Part shown: positions 1 through 5,064 of the stretch, piece by piece | How positions within the stretch are numbered: the first letter of the stretch is position 1 | Layout of the letters: the number at the start of each line of letters is the position of its first letter | Assembly (NCBI GenBank): GCA_002383605.1 | Contig: DFYK01000082.1 | Span: forward strand, 3,615-9,976 | Length of the DNA: 6,362 bases | Reading direction: 5' to 3' | Source of the DNA: Proteiniphilum sp. UBA4084 | GTDB taxonomy: Bacteria; Bacteroidota; Bacteroidia; Bacteroidales; Dysgonomonadaceae | The notes under the pieces: generated by a model | What the model was told of the DNA's origin: nothing | The model's input: the letters and a program-made list of their open reading frames with translations, nothing else | The model's database searches: none | Translations under genes and position numbers: made by a program

Positions 1-61
1 TGAACTGATCAGAAAAAGAAAATGAATTTACCTCACAGATAATTGAAAAGATTTCGTACCT

Positions 62-82
62 TCAGTGAACGAGATTCACTGA
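62..82 (+). terminator. Possible second hairpin terminator
   Basis: TCAGTGAA (62-69) and TTCACTGA (75-82) form a perfect 8-bp stem with a 5-base loop, CGAGA. On the plus strand it is followed by TTGTTCGTT, a poor U-tract, so intrinsic termination would be weak. It could close a plus-strand gene to the left of the window, or back up the stronger hairpin at 101-130 for minus-strand transcripts. The inverted repeat is seen directly; the terminator role is a guess. Confidence 0.35.
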
Positions 83-100
83 TTGTTCGTTAAGATAACA

Positions 101-130
101 AAGCCCGGACTTATAAAAAAGTCCGGGCTT
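101..130 (-). terminator. Strong hairpin terminator after the beta-galactosidase gene
   Basis: AAGCCCGGACTT (101-112) and AAGTCCGGGCTT (119-130) form a perfect 12-bp, G+C-rich stem around a 6-base loop. The hairpin begins 26 bases past the TGA stop of the minus-strand beta-galactosidase gene, the right place for its transcription end. Read on the minus strand, the base of the stem runs into TTTGTTATCTT, a broken but U-rich tract. Read on the plus strand it is followed by CGCTTTTGG. The hairpin may therefore work in both directions, with the minus direction favoured. Confidence 0.8.
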
Positions 131-156
131 CGCTTTTGGTATACAGGTGTTAGAAA

Positions 157-3100
157 TCATTCACCCATCATGCTGAGGGTAAAACTGTAGTGGTATTCTT
201 TGTCTTTGAACCTATACTGATCCAGTGGTCTTGCTCCCCATGAATTTAAACCTGCCACGCCGCGCTGGAACAGATCCACACAGAGAACCGTTTCGTTGCG
301 GGGGATGATATCCGACCAGTGCTGCTGTTTCTTGGTCATGCCGGGATCCAGATCTTCGGGGCGGTTGTTGGTGGCACTGACAGATAATGGCTGTGCACCA
401 TCAACACGGATACCGCTGCCCTCCTCACTGGTCAGCGTCAGCCAGCGTACGTCGGTTTTGTTGCCGGTCTCCTGAGGACGGTAATAATGATAAGCCTGTT
501 CTTCCACCGAACTTTTCCAGATACCCATGAATGTATCGTCGTTCCGGTCGATGTAATTCTCACCTGGGCCACGTCCGTACCAGCTAAACTGATTAAGCTG
601 TTTTGGTAAAACCATCAGCATACCAAACCGCATCATCTCGGGTAGCTCATCACGCTGGGCCTGATAGTGCAGGTCGGTGGTCAGGCTGCCGTCGTTGTTT
701 ACAGTATAAGTAATATCAACGAAAGCTTCAATGCCTCTGAGTTTAGCACGATAAGCGAAGGAGATGCCGTTCTCTTTCTCTTCCATACCCCGATAAGTGT
801 ATATTACATTGTGTCCTGCAGCATCCCATAGACGCAGGTGGTATTGCTCTCCCGAACCGAAATCATTGTCCACCGGCGCTCTCCAGAAGTTAAGGCGGGG
901 CAGTTCCCTGAAAATATTCCTGCCTCCTGATTTCATGCTGATTAATGAGCGACCCTCCTTCAACGAGAAAATATACTCCATCTCTCCAGAGGTGATGGTT
1001 GCCGTTTCTTCCTGGATATTTTTAGTGAGTGATCCCCGGCTGCTTCCGGCCGTGAAGTATTGGTTGATATTCAGCGGAAACTCCTCTTTGGCCACTTCAA
1101 AGCCCGGTTCAATGAATTTGTTTCCCTTTTTATCGTAGGCAAATAGCTGGAGATAATATTCCATGCCTGCTTCCGCTTTCAATTCAGGCAGAACCAGTTT
1201 GACATCCTTGCGGGAGTCGGCCGGCAGTTCCACGCTGAAACTTCCTTCCGAGAACTTCTCCCCATTTTTCAACAGAACCCATTTGTAATCGTGTGAATCA
1301 CTGGTTAGCGGAATGAATTTATAGTCATTGATGACTGTGATTAGGCCTTTATTCAGGTCTTTTGCTTCAAAAAGGATGTTTTGATACACTTTTTTCACAA
1401 TGTAGGTGTGCGGCATATATTGCTGATCGGGCGTGATGAGTCCATCCATGCAGAAGTTGCCGTCGTTTGGAAGATTGTATCCGTTGAGGTCGCCACCGTA
1501 AGCCCAGTAAAAGCGTCCCTGTTCATCGTGAGAGGGGTAGCCGTGATTGTACCATTCCCAGATGAAGCCACCCTGCATATTTTTGCTGCTCCGCATCAGA
1601 TCCCAGTATTCCTGGAAATTACCCATGCTGTTACCCATGGCGTGTGCATATTCGCACATGATATAAGGGCGTCCCAGGTCTTTAGCAGCATCCCGCTTCA
1701 AATTCTCCCAGGAGGGGTACATGTGGGCAATGATGTCGGTATTTCTGTCGCGCTGATAGGCCTGTTCATATTGTACAGGCCGACTCGGATCGCGCTCTTT
1801 TGCCCAGTCATACATTGCGAAGAATGCTTTCCCGTTGCTGGCTTCATTGCCGAGAGACCATGTGATGACCGAGGGATGATTTTTATCTCTTTCAACCAGT
1901 CGGATCATCCTGTCCATATGTTGTGCTTTCCACTCGGGAGAGTTCGACACATTGTCGGGACCATAACCCAGTCCGTGCGATTCCAGGTTCGCCTCATCTA
2001 CCAGGTAGATTCCATATTGGTCGCATAGCTTATACCACAAGGGTGGCTGTGGATAGTGAGATGTGCGTACTGCATTGATATTGAGTTCTTTCATCAACTG
2101 TATGTTGCGCATCATGATCTCCTCGTTCACCACCTGGCCGGTATTGGTATTAAACTCGTGGAGGTTAATCCCTTTGATCATCACCTTTTTCCCGTTCACC
2201 AGGAGTTGTCCGTCGGTGATCTCTATTTTGCGAAATCCGATTTTGGATGAAGTGGATTCGATTATATTTCCACGCTCATCCTTCAGCGTTAGCAGCAGGG
2301 TATAGAGATTGGGCGTTTCGGCAGTCCATTTTGCCGGATTGGAAACCTGTCCCGAAAGAACGACTTCTTCATCCTGTGAAGCGGCAATCCTGATGCGTTG
2401 CGACTTTTTGAAAACCAATTTTTCTTTGTTGTCAAGGATTGAAATTTCAAGTACCCTGTCTTTCGGTTGATCGCTGTAGTTTTTCAGCATCACTTCCATG
2501 CTGAATTCTCCGTTACGGTAATTCTTGTCCAGGCTCGGATGGGCAAAGAAGTCCCTGATGCGAGTATCGGCTGTGCTGTAGAGGTATATATTGCGATTGA
2601 TACCACCCAAACGCCATTTGTCCTGATCTTCCAGATAAGAACCGTCGCTGAACTTGTGTACCTGACAAGCCAACAGATTCTCCCCTGAGCGGACATAGGG
2701 TGTGATGTCATATTCTGCCGGACTCTTATCGTTTTTGTTGAGGCCGACTTTTCTGCCGTTCACATAGACAACCATGAAGTTGGTACCACCCTCGAAATGA
2801 AGGAAGATGTGTCTGCCATCCCAGTTTTCAGGAATGGTGAAAGTATGGCGGTAGGTACCTACCGGAGAGTTGTTCCGGTCGATGTGGGGTGGACGCGCCG
2901 AAAAGCCAAATCCGGTATTCACATACATCGGGCTTCCGTAGCCATTAAATTCCCAGTTCCCCGGAACCGGCATGTCGACCCACTCCTTGTCGTTAAAATC
3001 CTCGCTAAAAAATCCGGCCGGTACTTCAGCCACCCTGGGAACCCAGTGGAATTTCCATTTTCCATTCAAGGATTGAAAATAGGGCGATTCACCATAGTTA

Positions 3101-3270
3101 TCCTGCAGGGCGGCCTTTTCATCGGCATAAGGGATTGTCGTGGCTCGGGTCTTCTCCTGATTAACTGCAAATATTTTCGGGTTTTCCCACGCCGGAACTT
3201 CCTGTCCCAATAATGTACTCGTCGTGAACAGCATGGTGCAAAAAAATGTAAGCAATAATTTCATGTGCAT
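157..3270 (-). CDS. Exported GH2-family beta-galactosidase (LacZ-type)
   Basis: Glycoside hydrolase family 2 enzyme of 1037 residues, close to E. coli LacZ (1024), predicted to hydrolyse terminal beta-galactosides. Residues 1-22 form a signal peptide with likely cleavage after LLG, before Q23, so unlike LacZ it should act outside the cytoplasm. Approximate domain order: jelly-roll sugar-binding domain 60-235, Ig-like domain 237-347, TIM barrel 349-635, LacZ domain 4 at 640-725, and beta-galactosidase small-chain domain 760-1033. By family knowledge E476 in WSLGNE is the acid/base and E540 in IMCEYAHAMGNS the nucleophile. NFWRAPVDND (794-803) and WYGRGPGENY (897-906) are typical of the small-chain domain and indicate a complete LacZ-like enzyme. 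The second Met (codon at 3262-3264) gives the more usual signal start MKLLLTFF and may be the true start. No Shine-Dalgarno is visible. The gene is divergent from the transporter gene. Other beta-linked substrates remain possible, but all key motifs favour galactosidase. Confidence 0.95.
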   Translation of the reverse strand: MHMKLLLTFFCTMLFTTSTLLGQEVPAWENPKIFAVNQEKTRATTIPYADEKAALQDNYGESPYFQSLNGKWKFHWVPRVAEVPAGFFSEDFNDKEWVDMPVPGNWEFNGYGSPMYVNTGFGFSARPPHIDRNNSPVGTYRHTFTIPENWDGRHIFLHFEGGTNFMVVYVNGRKVGLNKNDKSPAEYDITPYVRSGENLLACQVHKFSDGSYLEDQDKWRLGGINRNIYLYSTADTRIRDFFAHPSLDKNYRNGEFSMEVMLKNYSDQPKDRVLEISILDNKEKLVFKKSQRIRIAASQDEEVVLSGQVSNPAKWTAETPNLYTLLLTLKDERGNIIESTSSKIGFRKIEITDGQLLVNGKKVMIKGINLHEFNTNTGQVVNEEIMMRNIQLMKELNINAVRTSHYPQPPLWYKLCDQYGIYLVDEANLESHGLGYGPDNVSNSPEWKAQHMDRMIRLVERDKNHPSVITWSLGNEASNGKAFFAMYDWAKERDPSRPVQYEQAYQRDRNTDIIAHMYPSWENLKRDAAKDLGRPYIMCEYAHAMGNSMGNFQEYWDLMRSSKNMQGGFIWEWYNHGYPSHDEQGRFYWAYGGDLNGYNLPNDGNFCMDGLITPDQQYMPHTYIVKKVYQNILFEAKDLNKGLITVINDYKFIPLTSDSHDYKWVLLKNGEKFSEGSFSVELPADSRKDVKLVLPELKAEAGMEYYLQLFAYDKKGNKFIEPGFEVAKEEFPLNINQYFTAGSSRGSLTKNIQEETATITSGEMEYIFSLKEGRSLISMKSGGRNIFRELPRLNFWRAPVDNDFGSGEQYHLRLWDAAGHNVIYTYRGMEEKENGISFAYRAKLRGIEAFVDITYTVNNDGSLTTDLHYQAQRDELPEMMRFGMLMVLPKQLNQFSWYGRGPGENYIDRNDDTFMGIWKSSVEEQAYHYYRPQETGNKTDVRWLTLTSEEGSGIRVDGAQPLSVSATNNRPEDLDPGMTKKQQHWSDIIPRNETVLCVDLFQRGVAGLNSWGARPLDQYRFKDKEYHYSFTLSMMGE

Positions 3271-3317
3271 GATGTTTTATTTAAGTTATTTGAGCTGTTT
3301 CTATCGCTCTGTTTTCA

Positions 3318-3325
3318 CAAAAATA
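3318..3325 (-). promoter_or_regulatory. Candidate Bacteroides-type -7 promoter element for the beta-galactosidase gene
   Basis: On the minus strand these bases read TATTTTTG, an exact match to the Bacteroides -7 consensus TAnnTTTG, ending about 47 bases before the start codon. The nearest -33-like TTG (plus strand CAA at 3349-3351) lies 23 bases upstream, slightly farther than the usual 19-21. The surroundings are A+T-rich, so a chance match is possible. Confidence 0.4.
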
Positions 3326-3603
3326 AATCTTTTTACTGATACTTCATGCAATTTAAATGGTTTCTTTTCACCGAATGAAATATTATATTATTATCTACAC
3401 TTATATTATTAAATTTTTGATTGTTTGTATCTATATATTTATAATTATTGATCAATTTTTTTTTTTCTTTGAATAATAAATGTTTTTAGCTTTCTTGAAA
3501 AATAAATTAATGCCCACTATTTCAGAAGGATTTTATTCAATGAAGCCGGGCAGAATCACGAATGAACAGGAATCGTGTAAATTGTGAACAAGTTGACCGA
3601 CAG

Positions 3604-3692
3604 CAAAAGGGATATCAAAGCCTTTTGATAAGGATATTTGAGTATATCCCGGTTTGGATTAAAGCAGATATTAGTTTTTTTTGAAAAAAACT
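3604..3692 (+). repeat. Cluster of overlapping inverted repeats before the transporter gene
   Basis: Several perfect short stems compete for the same bases. CAAAAGG (3604-3610) pairs with CCTTTTG (3621-3627). GGGATAT (3609-3615) pairs with ATATCCC (3644-3650). TATCAAA (3613-3619) pairs with TTTGATA (3624-3630). GGATAT (3632-3637) pairs with ATATCC (3644-3649). AGTTTTTTT (3673-3681) mirrors AAAAAAACT (3684-3692). These could be protein-binding palindromes or alternative folds of a leader RNA. No known riboswitch class is recognisable. The pairings are seen directly; function is unproven, and A+T-rich DNA produces some of these by chance. Confidence 0.4.
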
Positions 3693-3741
3693 GCAGATCA
3701 CCAGAATGGTAAAAAATAATATGATCTGAAATAATGATACA

Positions 3742-4956
3742 ATGATTGTAATGATGGGAAATAAAAAAAAGAAAACACAATTGTCTCTGATGATGTTCTT
3801 CCAGTTTTTTATTCAGGGATCGTGGTACGTTACCATGGGTACTTATTTGGGAAATACCCTCCGTTTTTCGGGAGTAGAAGTTGGGCTGGCCTACAGTACG
3901 GCAGCCATTGCCGCCATTGTTTCCCCGGTGGTAGTAGGAATGATCGCCGACCGTTTTTTTTCAGCCAACAGGGTGCTGGCTTTTTTAAATATCACAGGAG
4001 CCTTTCTGCTGGTATGGTTGACTCAGATTGACCAGTTTGCTTTGTTTTTTCCGGTGTTGCTGTTGTACACCATCTGTTTTATGCCTACCATGTCGTTGTG
4101 TAACTCCATCTCTTTTGATAACCTGACTGATTCCGCAAAGGAGTTCTCCCGTATCCGTTTGTTTGGTTCTTTTGGTTGGATCATAGCGGGTTTGCTCATC
4201 AGTTCGATGAATCTAGAACAACTTTCAACCCCTTTTCTCATTGCCGCTGGTATATCTTTACTTTCCGGCTTGTATGCTTTTACCCTTCCTTACAAAGCAC
4301 CTGAAAAAAGGACTGAAAAGGTGACAGTGGGGCAAATTCTTGGATTCGACGCTTTTAAGCTGACCAAAGACCGGTCGTTCCTGGTGCTGTTGGTGTTCTC
4401 TGCGATAACATGCATTCCGCTTGCTTTCTATGATTCTTTTACCAATTTGTTTCTTGTGAATGTAGGTATCAGTAATGCGGCCGCAGCGATGAGCATGGGG
4501 CAGGTCGCTGAAGTGATCTTCCTTTTCGCATTCCCCCTTATCTTCTTGAAGCTTCATTATAAAGGAAGCATTGTGGCGGCGATTGTGGCATGGCTGCTGA
4601 TGTATGGATTTTTTGCTCTTGGAGCACATACTGGCGAAGTGGGATTCATTTATGCCGTGTTGCCGTTCCATGGATTCTGTTTTACCTTTTTCTTTGTTTC
4701 CGGACAATTGTTCGTGGACGAAAAGGCACCCTCATCGTTGCGCAACTCGGCGCAAGGGCTTATTGCATTTGCTACCTATGGTGTGGGTAAATATCTTGGT
4801 TCGCTGATAGCCGGAAATGTGGTGGACCGATACAGCACAGTTCAGGGCGCTTACAACTGGGTCTCTGTATGGACGGTGCCTTTTGTGATGACGCTGGTCG
4901 TACTTATTGGATTCATTGCCTTATTCAAAGAGAAGAAGAATAAATTGACAGCATAA
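3742..4956 (+). CDS. NupG-like major-facilitator proton symporter (nucleoside:H+ symporter family)
   Basis: Inner-membrane MFS transporter of 404 residues; E. coli NupG has 418. It shows about twelve hydrophobic helices (roughly 14-34, 45-68, 75-93, 97-121, 138-156, 163-182, 212-235, 246-268, 276-294, 300-323, 336-358, 374-395) and a charged loop at 183-211. NupG/XapB-like blocks include FFIQGSWYVTMGTYL (22-36), GMIADRFFSANRVLA (66-80), RLFGSFGWIIAG (139-150), LGFDAFKL (200-207) and RNSAQGLIAFATYGVGKYLGS (334-354). The family takes up nucleosides with protons, but it is related to sugar symporters of the LacY type, and with these carbohydrate-locus neighbours a sugar or other glycoside is a fair alternative. 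The start at 3742 is the most upstream possible because TGA stops the frame at 3727-3729; ATGs at 3751 and 3754 would shorten the protein by only 3 or 4 residues. No Shine-Dalgarno is visible. The stop codon lies within a terminator hairpin, so the gene is probably not cotranscribed with the susC-like gene downstream. Confidence 0.88.
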   Translation: MIVMMGNKKKKTQLSLMMFFQFFIQGSWYVTMGTYLGNTLRFSGVEVGLAYSTAAIAAIVSPVVVGMIADRFFSANRVLAFLNITGAFLLVWLTQIDQFALFFPVLLLYTICFMPTMSLCNSISFDNLTDSAKEFSRIRLFGSFGWIIAGLLISSMNLEQLSTPFLIAAGISLLSGLYAFTLPYKAPEKRTEKVTVGQILGFDAFKLTKDRSFLVLLVFSAITCIPLAFYDSFTNLFLVNVGISNAAAAMSMGQVAEVIFLFAFPLIFLKLHYKGSIVAAIVAWLLMYGFFALGAHTGEVGFIYAVLPFHGFCFTFFFVSGQLFVDEKAPSSLRNSAQGLIAFATYGVGKYLGSLIAGNVVDRYSTVQGAYNWVSVWTVPFVMTLVVLIGFIALFKEKKNKLTA

Positions 4957-4972
4957 GATGTTGTCAATTTTT
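4942..4972 (+). terminator. Intrinsic terminator overlapping the transporter stop codon
   Basis: AAATTGACAGCA (4942-4953) pairs with TGTTGTCAATTT (4959-4970) to give a 12-bp stem (one G-U wobble) around the 5-base loop TAAGA. Five T residues follow from 4968 to 4972, three of them inside the stem base. The loop contains the TAA stop (4954-4956), so the last four sense codons (K401 to A404) form the left arm. The stem is A+T-rich but long, and the T-run is in the correct place. Confidence 0.7.
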
Positions 4973-4979
4973 AAAACAT

Positions 4980-5005
4980 ACAAAACAATTATAACATTAT
5001 TTTGT
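4980..5005. repeat. Imperfect palindrome upstream of the susC-like gene
   Basis: ACAAAACAAT (4980-4989) and ATTATTTTGT (4996-5005) match at 9 of 10 positions around a 6-base spacer, TATAAC. It lies 8 bases past the T-run of the preceding terminator and about 60 bases before the susC-like start, a fitting place for an operator or activator site. No T-run follows, so a terminator is unlikely. In such A+T-rich DNA the symmetry could be accidental. Confidence 0.4.
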
Positions 5006-5020
5006 TACAAAAAGGAACCT

Positions 5021-5028
5021 TAGAATTG
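5021..5028 (+). promoter_or_regulatory. Weak candidate -7 element for the susC-like gene
   Basis: TAGAATTG differs from the Bacteroides -7 consensus TAnnTTTG at one base and lies 36 bases before the ATG at 5065. The upstream TTTG (5001-5004) is only 16 bases away, shorter than the usual 19-21, and overlaps the palindrome at 4980-5005. Poor -33 agreement would suit an activator-dependent promoter, as is common for susC genes, but this is only a suggestion. Confidence 0.25.
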
Positions 5029-5064
5029 AGTTGGGTTAGTAAAAATTATTTAAATCAACAAAAC

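Larger units (their letters stand above)
1..156. other. Non-coding end region downstream of the beta-galactosidase gene
   Basis: No gene is supported here. All three plus-strand frames meet a stop within the first 25 bases (TGA at 1-3, 6-8 and 23-25), so any plus-strand gene entering from the left ends at or before that point. The stretch carries two hairpins, at 62-82 and 101-130. This is what one expects between two transcription units that end towards each other, although the left-hand gene itself is outside the window. That convergent reading is inference. Confidence 0.6.
3271..3741. other. Divergent intergenic region: A+T-rich left half, repeat-rich right half
   Basis: These 471 bases separate the divergent beta-galactosidase and transporter starts and hold no recognisable gene. 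Roughly 3300-3540 is extremely A+T-rich, with an 11-base T run (3456-3466) and an 11-base direct repeat, TTATATTATTA, at 3383-3393 and 3401-3411, 18 bp apart. The right half is richer in short inverted repeats: 3604-3610 with 3621-3627, 3609-3615 with 3644-3650, 3613-3619 with 3624-3630, 3632-3637 with 3644-3649, and 3673-3681 with 3684-3692. A 35-codon open frame (3480-3587) reads MFLAFLKNKLMPTIS at its start and ends in TGA; I recognise nothing in it. No good TAnnTTTG match stands at a normal distance from the transporter start, so that promoter is not located. Confidence 0.6.

Noticed and set aside
1381..2028. 215-codon open frame on the plus strand inside the beta-galactosidase gene
   Set aside because: It lies fully antisense to conserved GH2 barrel sequence, including both catalytic motifs. 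Its translation has no recognisable domain, so it is a shadow of the real gene.
2797..3213. 138-codon plus-strand open frame opposite the beta-galactosidase N-terminus
   Set aside because: It is antisense to the conserved sugar-binding domain and lacks any family motif; codon constraint on the real strand explains it.
3672..3683. TTAGTTTTTTTT as a -7 promoter element for the transporter gene
   Set aside because: TAGTTTTT (3672-3679) lacks the final G of TAnnTTTG and lies only 15 bases from the nearest TTTG. A frame using the later G lacks the TA. The match is too weak in a T-run.
3556..3780. 74-codon minus-strand open frame in the intergenic region
   Set aside because: It overlaps the start of the transporter gene and covers the inverted-repeat cluster. 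Its translation is low-complexity and unrecognised.
4258..4707. 149-codon minus-strand open frame inside the transporter gene
   Set aside because: It is antisense to transmembrane segments of the transporter, with a low-complexity, charge-rich translation typical of shadow frames.
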